A stretch of 64,000 nucleotides of DNA from Yoonia maricola. GTDB taxonomy: Bacteria > Pseudomonadota > Alphaproteobacteria > Rhodobacterales > Rhodobacteraceae. Location: assembly GCF_002797915.1 (NCBI RefSeq), contig NZ_PGTY01000001.1, positions 1,302,001 through 1,366,000 on the forward strand, given 5' to 3'. Each line of letters begins with the position of its first letter. Within the stretch, counting starts at the first letter, position 1. Of the stretch, positions 35,506 through 44,544 are shown one piece after another. The translations under genes were made by a program, and so were the position numbers. The notes beneath the pieces are model-generated. The model saw only the letters and a list, made by a program, of their open reading frames with translations, was not told where the DNA came from and did not search any database.

Positions 35506-37164
35506 CTAGCGTTGTTTGGTCTTCCATTCCGGATGTATCCATGGCGCATCATTTGATGGCGCAAGCGGATTGCGTTGCAGGATATGGTCAGCCGCCTTTT
35601 CCCCCACCATGATGGACGGACCGTTTGTATTGCCATTGGTCACCCGCGGGAAGATGGAGCTATCGGCGACCCGCAGCCCTTCGACGCCAATCACGCGAGT
35701 TTCAGGGTCAACCACCGCCATCGGATCGTTTGGGTCGCCCATCTTGCAGGTGCCACAGGGGTGATATGCGCTCTCGGCATGTTCACGGATCACCGCATCA
35801 AGCTCTTCATCGCTTTGGGCCGCATCACCGGGTTGGATTTCCTTGCCCCGGAACTCATCAAAGGCGGGTTGGGCAAAGATTTCACGGGTCAAGCGAATGC
35901 AGGTACGGAAATCCTCCCAATCTTGCGGATGAGACATATAGTTGAATGCGATCTTAGGGTGATCTTCGGGGTCGGCAGAGCGTAGCGTGACTTGGCCACG
36001 CGACTGAGACCGCATAGGGCCGACGTGGGCTTGATAGCCGTGGCCCTCCGGGATGATCTTGCCATCATAGCTGACCGCAATGGGCAGGAAGTGATATTGG
36101 ATGTCGGGGTATTTGATGCCAGCCTTAGACCGGATGAAGCCAGCACTTTCGAATTGGTTGGAAGTGCCAAGGCCGGTTTTCCACAACAGCCATTCAAGCC
36201 CGATTTTAGCTTTGCCGCGGATGTTCCAATACGAGAAAAGCGATACCGGTTTGGTGGCCGATTGCTGGATGTAAAGTTCGAGGTGGTCTTGCAGGTTTTG
36301 GCCAACACCGGGACGGTCGGCGATGACGTCGATCCCATGTTCTTGTAGGTGGGCAGCAGGGCCAATGCCGGAAAGCATAAGAAGCTTGGGTGAGTTCAGC
36401 GACGAGGCTGCAACAATGACCTCCTTATTGGCGGTGATCACCTCGATCTTGTTGCCACGGCTGACCTCAACGCCCGTGGCCCGTCCGTCTTCAATCACGA
36501 TGCGACGGGCCAGCGCGCGGGTGATCGTGCAGTTGGGCCGCTTGAGCGCGGATCGCAAATAGGCGGTCGCAGCAGACCAGCGTTTGCCTTTGTAGATCGT
36601 AGCGTCAAAGGGGCCGAAGCCCTCTTGCTGCTCGCCATTATAATCGCCGGTGACGGGGTAACCTGCCTGACGCCCTGCTTCGACAAAGGCACGCGTCAGC
36701 GGGTTTTTACGAGGCCCGCGTGTGACATGCAGTGGGCCGTCTTTGCCGCGCCAATCGGGGTTCCCGCCATGGCCGCCATCGTGCCAATGCTCCATCCGTT
36801 TGAAGTAGGGCAGTACATCGGCATAGGACCAGCCGTGCGCGCCACTTTCGGCCCAATAGTCGTAGTCGCAGGCGTGGCCACGCACGTAGATCATGCCGTT
36901 GATTGAGGATGATCCGCCAATCACTTTGCCGCGTGGCGTGACCATCTCGCGCCCGCCAAGGTGTGGTTCGGGTTCGGACTTCATGCCCCAATCATAACGC
37001 TTCATGTTCATTGGATAGGACAGCGCTGCGGGCATTTGGATGAACGGCCCGGCATCTGTACCGCCATGTTCGATGACCAGCACTTGTTTGCCGGCCTCAG
37101 CCAGACGATAGGCGATAGCGCAACCGGCAGAGCCGGCACCTATGATGACGTAATCTGATTGCAT
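35506..37164 (-). CDS. betA: Choline dehydrogenase (GMC flavoprotein)
   Basis: The protein has 552 residues starting at ATG 37164 ([21 protein letters not shown]), which places the FAD dinucleotide motif at the N-terminus. GMC signatures follow: [19 protein letters not shown] and [15 protein letters not shown]. The active-site His lies in [13 protein letters not shown] and the C-terminal motif is [15 protein letters not shown]. It oxidises choline to betaine aldehyde at the membrane. It lies downstream of betC and betI; no betB is present in this cluster. Confidence 0.93.
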   Translation of the reverse strand: MQSDYVIIGAGSAGCAIAYRLAEAGKQVLVIEHGGTDAGPFIQMPAALSYPMNMKRYDWGMKSEPEPHLGGREMVTPRGKVIGGSSSINGMIYVRGHACDYDYWAESGAHGWSYADVLPYFKRMEHWHDGGHGGNPDWRGKDGPLHVTRGPRKNPLTRAFVEAGRQAGYPVTGDYNGEQQEGFGPFDATIYKGKRWSAATAYLRSALKRPNCTITRALARRIVIEDGRATGVEVSRGNKIEVITANKEVIVAASSLNSPKLLMLSGIGPAAHLQEHGIDVIADRPGVGQNLQDHLELYIQQSATKPVSLFSYWNIRGKAKIGLEWLLWKTGLGTSNQFESAGFIRSKAGIKYPDIQYHFLPIAVSYDGKIIPEGHGYQAHVGPMRSQSRGQVTLRSADPEDHPKIAFNYMSHPQDWEDFRTCIRLTREIFAQPAFDEFRGKEIQPGDAAQSDEELDAVIREHAESAYHPCGTCKMGDPNDPMAVVDPETRVIGVEGLRVADSSIFPRVTNGNTNGPSIMVGEKAADHILQRNPLAPSNDAPWIHPEWKTKQR

Positions 37165-37199
37165 TCTACTTGCGGCTTTCGAGGTTGCGGGCCGGGGTC

Positions 37200-37235
37200 G
37201 GAGCCTCCGGCAGGAGTTTTTGGGCCAAGATGAAG
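37200..37235 (+). repeat. Dispersed 36-base element, copy 2
   Basis: It begins GGAGCCTCCGGCAGGAG, continues TTTTT, then GGGCCAAGATGAAG. It differs from the copy at 8264-8299 by one base. Here it lies between betC and betA but points against the direction of these genes, so a terminator role for bet transcripts is unlikely. Confidence 0.65.
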
Positions 37236-37241
37236 GAGCAA

Positions 37242-38750
37242 CTATTCGCCTCGGGGGAAGCGTTGGTTTGCTTCGAGGACGTTCAGATCCATGTGGTTGC
37301 GCATGTAGCGTTCGGATGCTTTTTGCAGCGGTTGGTAGTCCCATGGGAAGTAGTTGCCGTTGCGCAGCGCCTCATACACCACCCAGCGGCAGGCCTGCGA
37401 TTGGCGCACAGCGGCGTCGAAGCCTTCGAGGTCCCAGCGGGCCTCTGACTTGGCGCGCAGCTGGGTGAGCGTGCCTTGGTGGGCCGGTTCTGCGGCGAGG
37501 TTTTTGAGCTCGTGCGGGTCAGCTTCGAGATCGAAGAGCTGGTCGGGATCAAGCGCGCAGCGGTTGTATTTCCATTTGCCGTAGCGCAGTGAAACCAGCG
37601 GGGCATAGCTGCCTTCGGCTGCATATTCCATCGCGACGGGAGTGTCGCGGGTACCGCCCTGGCCGAGGTGGACAAGGCTTTCGCCGGTCGTCCATGGGGC
37701 CACTTCGGACATGTCGATGCCGGCCAGATCGCAAAGCGTGGGCGCGACGTCAATGTTGCTCACTGGGGTCGTGTTGAGACCGGGTTCCATGGTGGGGCTG
37801 GCGATCATCAATGGCACGCGCGCGGAGCCTTCATAGAAAGACATTTTGAACCAAAGCCCGCGTTCTCCCAGCATGTCGCCGTGGTCAGAGACGAAGAGGA
37901 CCGTCGCCTCTTGCCGGGTATCTTTCAACGTTTGCAGCACTTCGCCGATTTTATCGTCGAGGTAGGAGATATTCGCAAAATAGGCGCGGCGGGCCCGTTT
38001 GATGTGATCGTCCGTGATGTTGAAGTTGTCACGGTCGTTGGCATCAAGGATGCGTTGGGAATGGGAGTCCTGATCTTCGTATGGAATCGGTCCGACCTCA
38101 GGCATCAGATGTTCGCAGTCCTCATAGAGGTCCCAGTACTTCTTGCGCGCCACGTAGGGGTCATGTGGATGCGTGAAGCTGACCGTCAGACACCATGGTC
38201 GGTTATCGTGTCCGCGTGAGAGGTCGTACAGCTTGCGTGTGGCGTTGTAGCAAACCTCGTCATCATACTCCATTTGGTTTGTGATCTCGGCTACCCCTGC
38301 CCCGGTCACGGACCCCATGTTGTGATACCACCAGTCGATGCGCTCGCCCGGTTTGCGGTAATCAGGAGTCCAGCCGAAATCGGGGGGATAGATGTCGGTG
38401 GTCAGCCGTTCTTCGAACCCATGCAACTGGTCGGGGCCGACAAAGTGCATCTTGCCGGAAAGGCAGGTTTGATAGCCTGCGCGGCGGAGATGGTGCGCAT
38501 AGGTGGGGATGGATGAGGCGAATTCGGCAGCGTTATCGTAGACACCTGTACGGGAAGGCAGCAAGCCAGACATAAACGATGCCCGCCCCGGTGCGCAAAG
38601 CGGGGATGCGGTGTAGCTGTTGGCGAAACGTGTCGACTTCGCGGCCAGCTTTTTAAGGTTTGGCGCATGCAGCCAGTCTGCTGGACCATCGGGGAACAAC
38701 GTGCCGTTCAACTGGTCAACCATGATGATCAGGATATTGGGCTTTTTCAT
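37242..38750 (-). CDS. betC: Choline-sulfatase
   Basis: The protein has 502 residues of the alkaline-phosphatase-like sulfatase superfamily. [13 protein letters not shown] gives the first metal Asp pair. [21 protein letters not shown] contains C-x-P-x-R, whose Cys becomes formylglycine, and [13 protein letters not shown] supplies the second metal site. It hydrolyses choline-O-sulfate to choline. The C-terminal extension ends NQRFPRGE. Its start overlaps betI by four bases. Confidence 0.93.
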   Translation of the reverse strand: MKKPNILIIMVDQLNGTLFPDGPADWLHAPNLKKLAAKSTRFANSYTASPLCAPGRASFMSGLLPSRTGVYDNAAEFASSIPTYAHHLRRAGYQTCLSGKMHFVGPDQLHGFEERLTTDIYPPDFGWTPDYRKPGERIDWWYHNMGSVTGAGVAEITNQMEYDDEVCYNATRKLYDLSRGHDNRPWCLTVSFTHPHDPYVARKKYWDLYEDCEHLMPEVGPIPYEDQDSHSQRILDANDRDNFNITDDHIKRARRAYFANISYLDDKIGEVLQTLKDTRQEATVLFVSDHGDMLGERGLWFKMSFYEGSARVPLMIASPTMEPGLNTTPVSNIDVAPTLCDLAGIDMSEVAPWTTGESLVHLGQGGTRDTPVAMEYAAEGSYAPLVSLRYGKWKYNRCALDPDQLFDLEADPHELKNLAAEPAHQGTLTQLRAKSEARWDLEGFDAAVRQSQACRWVVYEALRNGNYFPWDYQPLQKASERYMRNHMDLNVLEANQRFPRGE

Positions 38751-39331
38751 TGGGTCCGCCCTTCAAGCTCTATGTGAAGCAAGGCCAGCGTCTGTGTGGT
38801 TGCATCCGACTGGTCGGAACTGGCGCGCGACAACCCTTGGCGCAGATAGAGCCCGTCAATCAGGGCCGCAATACGTGCCGCAGCACCTTCGGCCCGCGTG
38901 CCAATCAGAGGACGCAGATCGTACATCAGGTTGCTGTGCAAGCGGCGTTGGTAGATGCGCAGCAGATCATGCGCCGCGGTCGAGGTTTGCGCCAGCACGT
39001 AAAAGTTCAGCCAAGCCGCAATAACCTCTGGCTGAAAATTGGAAGAGATAAAGCCGGCCCGGATAATGGCTTCCAACCGGGCCTTACGGCCACTTGCCTC
39101 TTTGAGTGCTGTGCGCACGTCTTGCGCATAAAGTGCAAGGGTGTGCCGCATCGCTGCCAGAAATATCTGTTCCTTACCGCCAAAGTAGTGATGCGCCAAC
39201 GCTGACGACATGCCCGCACGCTTGGCTATATTGCTGACAGTTACATCAAGATTGCCGACGGCCCCGATTTCATCAATCGTGGCTTTTACTAATGCGGCGC
39301 GACGGATAGGCTCCATTCCAAGCTTGGGCAT
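38747..39331 (-). CDS. betI: Transcriptional repressor BetI (TetR family)
   Basis: The protein has 194 residues starting at ATG 39331 (MPKLGMEPIRRAALVKAT), the characteristic BetI opening. The helix-turn-helix is VSNIAKRAGMSSALAHHYFGGKEQ (about residues 32-55). BetI represses choline-to-betaine genes and is relieved by choline. It is the first gene of the betI-betC-betA operon. A dyad operator lies in the 81-base gap to choX, placed to control both directions. Confidence 0.92.
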   Translation of the reverse strand: MPKLGMEPIRRAALVKATIDEIGAVGNLDVTVSNIAKRAGMSSALAHHYFGGKEQIFLAAMRHTLALYAQDVRTALKEASGRKARLEAIIRAGFISSNFQPEVIAAWLNFYVLAQTSTAAHDLLRIYQRRLHSNLMYDLRPLIGTRAEGAAARIAALIDGLYLRQGLSRASSDQSDATTQTLALLHIELEGRTQ

Positions 39332-39369
39332 GTTTTCCTCAATCTGGGGTGTCTCGAGCACATAAATCG

Positions 39370-39395
39370 TTCTTTATTGATCCGTCAATCAAGAA
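39370..39395. promoter_or_regulatory. Probable BetI operator between betI and choX
   Basis: TTCTTTATTGA (39370-39380) and TCAATCAAGAA (39385-39395) form an inverted repeat with 11-base arms, one mismatch and a four-base centre (TCCG). It lies 18-43 bases before choX and 39-64 bases before betI, positioned to repress both. Confidence 0.7.
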
Positions 39396-39412
39396 AAATC
39401 AGGGAGAAAGAA

Positions 39413-40336
39413 ATGAAATTGAAATCAACGCTATCCGTCCTGGCCATTTGCGCCGCGGTGCCTGCCTTTGCTGACTGCGACACGGTTCGCTTCTCTGACG
39501 TGGGCTGGACGGATATCACCGCGACGACTGCCGCGACATCGATCGTGCTGGAGGCGCTGGGATATGAAACGACAACCGACATTTTGTCTGTGCCCGTCAC
39601 TTATGCGTCAATGGCCGAGGGCAACATCGATGTATTCCTTGGCAACTGGATGCCTACGATGGAAGGTGACATTGCCAGCTACCGCGACGCGGGCACCGTC
39701 GATACGGTCCGCATGAACCTTGAAGGCGCGAAATACACGCTTGCCACCAATGCTGCCGGTGTTGCCGCTGGCATAACTGACTTTGCATCAATCGCCGGAG
39801 CGACGGACGCCTTGGACGGCAAGATTTATGGCATCGAAGCTGGAAATGACGGCAACCGCCTGATCCAAGACATGATCGACGCCGATGCGTTTGGCCTCAG
39901 CGGGTTTGAGGTGGTCGAAAGCTCTGAGCAAGGCATGCTGGCGCAGGTTGAACGGTCAGATGATCGCGACGAGGCGATTGTTTTTCTGGGTTGGGAACCG
40001 CATCCGATGAATGCCAACTTTGATATGACTTACCTGCCCGGCGGCGATGACTATTTTGGCCCGGACCTTGGCGGTGCAACCGTCGCGACGAACACGCGTG
40101 CAGGCTATGTCGATGAATGCACAAATACAGGCAAGCTTTTGCAAAATCTTGAATTTTCTCTTGCGATGGAGAACGAGATCATGGGCGCGATCCTGAACGA
40201 TGATGTTGATCCTGAGGACGCAGCGAAGGCTTGGCTCGCAGCCAATCCGACGGCATGGACTGCTTGGCTTGACGGTGTGACGACTATAGACGGCGGTGAT
40301 GCCGTTGCAGCCGTCACCACTGCGTTGGCAGAGTAA
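39413..40336 (+). CDS. choX: Choline ABC transporter substrate-binding protein
   Basis: The protein has 307 residues starting at ATG 39413 behind AGGGAGA. A signal peptide (MKLKSTLSVLAICAAVPAFA) is followed by an OpuAC-type binding protein. FSDVGWTDITATTAATS, FLGNWMPTMEGDI and FLGWEPHPMNANFDM supply the Trp/aromatic cage for the quaternary amine, as in ChoX. It delivers choline to ChoW. A strong terminator follows, so it is probably made in excess over the permease. Confidence 0.92.
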   Translation: MKLKSTLSVLAICAAVPAFADCDTVRFSDVGWTDITATTAATSIVLEALGYETTTDILSVPVTYASMAEGNIDVFLGNWMPTMEGDIASYRDAGTVDTVRMNLEGAKYTLATNAAGVAAGITDFASIAGATDALDGKIYGIEAGNDGNRLIQDMIDADAFGLSGFEVVESSEQGMLAQVERSDDRDEAIVFLGWEPHPMNANFDMTYLPGGDDYFGPDLGGATVATNTRAGYVDECTNTGKLLQNLEFSLAMENEIMGAILNDDVDPEDAAKAWLAANPTAWTAWLDGVTTIDGGDAVAAVTTALAE

Positions 40337-40345
40337 ACCATGAAG

Positions 40346-40374
40346 GAAGAGCGCAGCTTGCGCTCTTCTTTTTA
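40346..40374 (+). terminator. Intrinsic terminator between choX and choW
   Basis: GAAGAGCGCA and TGCGCTCTTC form a perfect 10-base stem with a three-base loop, directly followed by TTTTT. It lies ten bases after the choX stop. Partial termination here would give high binding-protein and lower permease expression. Confidence 0.88.
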
Positions 40375-40392
40375 TGCGCGATGGGGACGGGT

Positions 40393-41226
40393 ATGAGTTG
40401 GCTGACAGACAATAAAATTCCAGTCGGTGACTGGTCCGAGAATGCCGTTGACTGGTTGAAGGATAATGGCCGCCCAGCCTTTGATGCGGTGAGCGACGGA
40501 TTGGATTTCATGATTGATGGCATCGTCTGGTGCCTGCAAACGCCGCCAGAGCTTGTGGTCATCATAGCCTTTGTCTTGCTCACATGGTTTTTGCAAAATT
40601 CATGGAAAGTCTGTTTGCTTGTCTTTGCCTGCCTCTTGTTTGTCCTTAACCAAGGGTATTGGGATGAGACAACCGATAGCTTGGCGTTGGTTCTGTCATC
40701 CTGCGTCGTATGCATGGGGCTTGGCGTGCCCATTGGCATTTTTCTGGCGCATCGTCCGCGCGCATATCAAGCCGTCAGTCCCGTACTTGACCTTATGCAA
40801 ACCCTGCCTGCCTTCGTGTATCTTATTCCTGCGATCGTCTTTTTCGGGCTTGGCATGGTACCCGGCTTATTCGCGACGGTGATTTTTGTGCTGCCAGCGC
40901 CGATCAGACTGACCTATCTGGGGGTATCCAACACGCCGACCTCATTGCTTGAAGCCGCCGACGCCTTTGGCGCGACCCCCACGCAACGCCTTTGGAAAGT
41001 CGAATTGCCTTATGCCGTGCCGCAAATTATGGCGGGCCTGAACCAGGTCATCATGCTGTCACTGTCGATGGTCGTGATCTCGGCCTATGTGGGGGCAAAT
41101 GGGTTGGGCAAACCCGTTGTACAGGCGCTTGGACGCAACGATCCCGGGCTAGGGTTTGAATCCGGAATGGTCATCGTGGCCGTCGCCATCATGCTGGACC
41201 GGATGCTGCGGGTGAAACAGAAATGA
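40393..41226 (+). CDS. choW: Choline ABC transporter permease
   Basis: The protein has 277 residues; ATG 40393 follows GGGGACGGG. An amphipathic N-terminus (MSWLTDNKIPVGDWSENAVDW, typical of ProW/ChoW) precedes about six membrane helices. ELPYAVPQIMAGLNQVIMLS contains the EAA-type loop that docks the ATPase. It overlaps the next start as ATGA (41223-41226). Confidence 0.92.
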   Translation: MSWLTDNKIPVGDWSENAVDWLKDNGRPAFDAVSDGLDFMIDGIVWCLQTPPELVVIIAFVLLTWFLQNSWKVCLLVFACLLFVLNQGYWDETTDSLALVLSSCVVCMGLGVPIGIFLAHRPRAYQAVSPVLDLMQTLPAFVYLIPAIVFFGLGMVPGLFATVIFVLPAPIRLTYLGVSNTPTSLLEAADAFGATPTQRLWKVELPYAVPQIMAGLNQVIMLSLSMVVISAYVGANGLGKPVVQALGRNDPGLGFESGMVIVAVAIMLDRMLRVKQK

Positions 41227-41639
41227 CTGTGATGCGTGGAAGCTGCCATTGCGGCACGGTGCAATTTACAGTGACCTTGTCAGAGGGGGTCGCATCTGCA
41301 CGCCGTTGCGATTGTTCGCTTTGCGCGCGGCGCGGGGCGGTGGCCGTGTCAGCTGCAAAAGACGACATCACCTATACGGCGGGGCGCGAGAGCCTGACGC
41401 TATATCAGTTCAATACCAAGGTCGCGGAGCACTATTTTTGCAAGATCTGTGGGATATACACGCACCACCGCCGCCGTTCTGACCCCGATGAAATCGGCGT
41501 CAACCTCGCCTGCCTTGAAGCGCAAACCCCATTTCTGGCCGAAGTCCTCGTGCATGATGGCCAAAACCACCCCAATGACATTGGCGAAGCCCGTGATGCG
41601 GGTATTTTGCGCTTTACCCCAATGAAAGACGACACATGA
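41223..41639 (+). CDS. GFA (glutathione-dependent formaldehyde-activating-like) zinc protein
   Basis: The protein has 138 residues of the GFA/CENP-V fold. Zinc ligands are in GSCHCGTVQF, RCDCSLCARRGA and FCKICGIYTHH. Family members bind zinc; the founding member accelerates the formaldehyde-glutathione reaction, but many have unknown roles. The unusual point is position: it overlaps choW at its start and choV at its stop by four bases each, so it is translated as part of the choline transporter operon. Confidence 0.88.
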   Translation: MTVMRGSCHCGTVQFTVTLSEGVASARRCDCSLCARRGAVAVSAAKDDITYTAGRESLTLYQFNTKVAEHYFCKICGIYTHHRRRSDPDEIGVNLACLEAQTPFLAEVLVHDGQNHPNDIGEARDAGILRFTPMKDDT

Positions 41640-42643
41640 ACGCCGTTGAATTTGATAACGTCTCAATTGTCTTTGGAAGCAAACCGAAAACCGCGCTGCC
41701 CTTGATGGATGAAGGGTTGGAGCGCCCTGAAATCCGCGAGAAGACCGACCAGATATTGGGCGTGCACAACTGCTCACTGAACGTCGAGGTCGGCGAAATC
41801 CTTGTGCTGATGGGCCTTTCAGGCTCCGGAAAATCCACGCTGCTGCGGGCTGTCAACGGGCTGAACCCAGTGATCCGTGGCGAAGTGCGTATCCACGACG
41901 GCGGTTGGTCGTGCAGCGTGGGCAAAAGTTCGGCCAATGATCTGCGCCGGGTACGACGCGAATGCGTCTCGATGGTTTTTCAGCAATTTGGTCTGCTGCC
42001 ATGGCGGTCGGTGCGCGACAATGTCGGGCTTGGTCTGGAACTGGGCGGGATGGACAAGGCCGCGCGGATCAAACGTGTGGATCAGGAATTGGAGATGGTC
42101 GGCCTTGCCGACCGCGCGGATGCCTTGGTTGGCGAGCTTTCCGGCGGCATGCAACAGCGCGTAGGTCTTGCGCGCGCCTTTGCCACAGATGCGCCGATCC
42201 TGTTAATGGATGAGCCTTTCTCAGCCCTCGATCCTCTTATCCGTACACGGCTGCAAGACGAGCTGCTGGAACTGCAAAAGGAACGCGGACGTACGATTAT
42301 CTTTGTCAGCCACGACCTGGACGAAGCTTTCAAACTGGGCAACCGCATCGCGATTATGGAGGGCGGACGCATCGTCCAATGCGGCACGCCGCGCGATATC
42401 TTTACAAACCCGGCGAACGACTATGTGGCAGATTTTGTCGCGCACATGAACCCGCTGGGTGTCCTAACTGCGCGCGATGTGATGACCAACGGCGCATCAG
42501 ACGGCCCCACAATCGACGCCGAAACACCTGTGCAAGATATCATCCACAGCATCGACGGCACCGGCCTGCAAGTCACCGAAAACGGCCAAGCCATCGGCGT
42601 GGTCACGCAAGCCTCGCTGCTCGCACGGCTCAGCCCCAGTTAA
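41636..42643 (+). CDS. choV: Choline ABC transporter ATP-binding protein
   Basis: The protein has 335 residues. Walker A is GLSGSGKS, the Q-loop QFGLLPWRSV, the signature LSGGMQQRVGLARA and Walker B ILLMDEPFSALDP; the switch His is in FVSHDLDEA. The C-terminal 60 residues carry a CBS-like regulatory region, as in ProV/ChoV. Last gene of the choXW-GFA-choV unit, followed by a terminator. Confidence 0.93.
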   Translation: MNAVEFDNVSIVFGSKPKTALPLMDEGLERPEIREKTDQILGVHNCSLNVEVGEILVLMGLSGSGKSTLLRAVNGLNPVIRGEVRIHDGGWSCSVGKSSANDLRRVRRECVSMVFQQFGLLPWRSVRDNVGLGLELGGMDKAARIKRVDQELEMVGLADRADALVGELSGGMQQRVGLARAFATDAPILLMDEPFSALDPLIRTRLQDELLELQKERGRTIIFVSHDLDEAFKLGNRIAIMEGGRIVQCGTPRDIFTNPANDYVADFVAHMNPLGVLTARDVMTNGASDGPTIDAETPVQDIIHSIDGTGLQVTENGQAIGVVTQASLLARLSPS

Positions 42644-42688
42644 CCCCTCATCTTTCTTCGTCCAATCGGGCTTCACCCGTTCTTAATG

Positions 42689-42717
42689 GAAAAGCTCTCC
42701 CAAAGCTTTTCTTTTTC
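42689..42717 (+). terminator. Intrinsic terminator after choV
   Basis: GAAAAGCT and AGCTTTTC form an eight-base stem with a seven-base loop, followed by TTTTTC. Lies 45 bases after the choV stop. Confidence 0.8.
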
Positions 42718-42739
42718 ATTTCGACGTCCGCCGGAGGTA

Positions 42740-43642
42740 TCAAACCTTTGTTGCAGGCACCGCTGGCATTATCTTGCGCCGTGCGACGGCTTCGCGCCAT
42801 GTGATAAAGCTGACGGACGCCATGATCACCGCCCCACCGAAGATCACCCAACCATCGACCGCCTCGCCAAAGACCACGGCGCCCAGCAGCACGGCCCAGA
42901 CCAGCTGCAAAAATGTCACCGGCTGCGTTACGGTCAGCGGTGCGGCGGCAAAGGCCAGCGTCATGGAGTAATGCCCGGCGGTCGCAAAGCAGGCGACCAA
43001 AAACAACCACCCCAACTGCGGTAGGGTGGGTGTCACCCACACAGCCCAGGCAAATGGCGCCAGCCCAACCGTCACCGTAATCGACAGCATGCCGACCACC
43101 ACAGGGGCCGACACCTCACCCGACAGTTGCTTCGCAATCAAATACCCGGCAGCAAAGCAAACGGCCGTAACAAGCATCGCGATATGCCCCAGTTCAACTT
43201 CTTTCACGCCGGGGCGAAGGATGATCATCGCCCCGGTCAACGCCATGATCACCGCCGCCAAACGGCGTGGGGGCAAGCGTTCGCCCAAGAACAAGGCCGC
43301 ACCAAGTGACACATAAACCGGCGAGAGGTAGTTCATCGCCGTTACCTCTGCGAGAGGTATCCGCGCCATCGCAAAAAACCACAGGATCACCGCCAGCGTA
43401 TGCACCAACCCGCGCGCCCAAAAGAGCTTTTTCTGCCGCCCCGTCAGATGTGCTGCCATGATTGGCTTGATCATCGGCAACAGAAACACCAGCCCCAGCA
43501 AGTAGCGCAAGAACGCAGCTTGCGCCGCCGGCACGTCATCGCCCACATGTTTGACAACCGCTGTCACGGCCACAAACATCAGTCCGGTAAACAGCATCCA
43601 GAAGATGCCAACGATTGGGCGCGATAGCGATTGGGCTTCCAT
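42740..43642 (-). CDS. EamA/DMT superfamily transporter
   Basis: The protein has 300 residues with ten hydrophobic helices in two EamA repeats (first repeat ending near VEVGHIAMLV-type sequence, second from AAGYLIAKQLSGEV). ALTGAMIILRPGVKEV at the end of repeat one is the usual EamA inner motif. Exporter of small metabolites in most characterised cases; substrate unknown. Divergent from the YmdB-like gene across 86 bases. Confidence 0.88.
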   Translation of the reverse strand: MEAQSLSRPIVGIFWMLFTGLMFVAVTAVVKHVGDDVPAAQAAFLRYLLGLVFLLPMIKPIMAAHLTGRQKKLFWARGLVHTLAVILWFFAMARIPLAEVTAMNYLSPVYVSLGAALFLGERLPPRRLAAVIMALTGAMIILRPGVKEVELGHIAMLVTAVCFAAGYLIAKQLSGEVSAPVVVGMLSITVTVGLAPFAWAVWVTPTLPQLGWLFLVACFATAGHYSMTLAFAAAPLTVTQPVTFLQLVWAVLLGAVVFGEAVDGWVIFGGAVIMASVSFITWREAVARRKIMPAVPATKV

Positions 43643-43728
43643 GCCCTATCCGTTACACCAAGCGCCCCTGAGTACAAGCGCACAAAAACCGCTGGATGAA
43701 TGGCAACGATGCCCGTAACAACGCAAAC

Positions 43729-44544
43729 ATGAAGATACTCTTTCTTGGCGACGTCATGGGCCGCGCGGGACGTGCTGCGATTACCACCCACCTTCCCCGG
43801 CTGCGTGCTGAATGGAAGCTCGATTTTGTCGTTGTGAACGGCGAAAACGCGACCTCTGGGATGGGGTTGTCGGGTGATCACGCCAACATTCTGCTGGACG
43901 CAGGGGCTGATGTCGTCACCCTTGGCGACCACGCGTTTGATCAGAAGGATATGCTGACCTTCATCGAGAAAGAACAGCGCATCATTCGTCCGATGAACTA
44001 TTCCAAGGCCGCCCCCGGTGTCGGCGCGCGCGTGTTCAACGCACCCGGCGGACGCAAGGTTTTGGTGGCGCAGGTTTTGGGTCAGGTCTTTATGAAGCGC
44101 CCCTTCGATGATCCTTTCTCAGCACTCGATGCTGTCCTGCGCCAATACCCGATGGGCGGCCAAGTCGCCGCCAGCCTTATTGATATCCATTGCGAAGCCA
44201 CGTCCGAAAAAATGGCCACCGGCCATTTCTGCGACGGACGTGCAAGTATCGTCGTCGGCACCCATACCCATGTGCCAACAGGCGACGCGATGATACTGTC
44301 CGGTGGCACTGCCTATATGACCGACGCGGGCATGTGCGGCGATTACAACTCAGTCATCGGGATGGAGAAGGCAGAACCAATGCGCCGTTTCATCACCGGC
44401 ATGCCGAAGGCACGTTTTACCCCTGCATCCGAGGAGGCAACCTTGTCCGGCCTCTATGTCGAGACTGACAATCTGACAGGCAAAGCGACCAAGGTCGCGA
44501 TGATCCGCCAAGGTGGCCGGTTGTCCCAAGCGGGGCCTGTATGA
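43729..44544 (+). CDS. YmdB-family metallophosphoesterase
   Basis: The protein has 271 residues beginning MKILFLGDVMGRAGRAAI, the TIGR00282/YmdB opening with the first metal Asp. VVVNGENATSGMGLS, VVTLGDHAFDQKDM and IVVGTHTHVPTGDA complete the di-metal site, and MTDAGMCGDYNSVIGM is a family hallmark. Bacillus YmdB hydrolyses 2',3'-cAMP; a phosphodiesterase role is likely here. No clear ribosome site precedes the ATG. It overlaps the next gene as ATGA. Confidence 0.88.
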   Translation: MKILFLGDVMGRAGRAAITTHLPRLRAEWKLDFVVVNGENATSGMGLSGDHANILLDAGADVVTLGDHAFDQKDMLTFIEKEQRIIRPMNYSKAAPGVGARVFNAPGGRKVLVAQVLGQVFMKRPFDDPFSALDAVLRQYPMGGQVAASLIDIHCEATSEKMATGHFCDGRASIVVGTHTHVPTGDAMILSGGTAYMTDAGMCGDYNSVIGMEKAEPMRRFITGMPKARFTPASEEATLSGLYVETDNLTGKATKVAMIRQGGRLSQAGPV

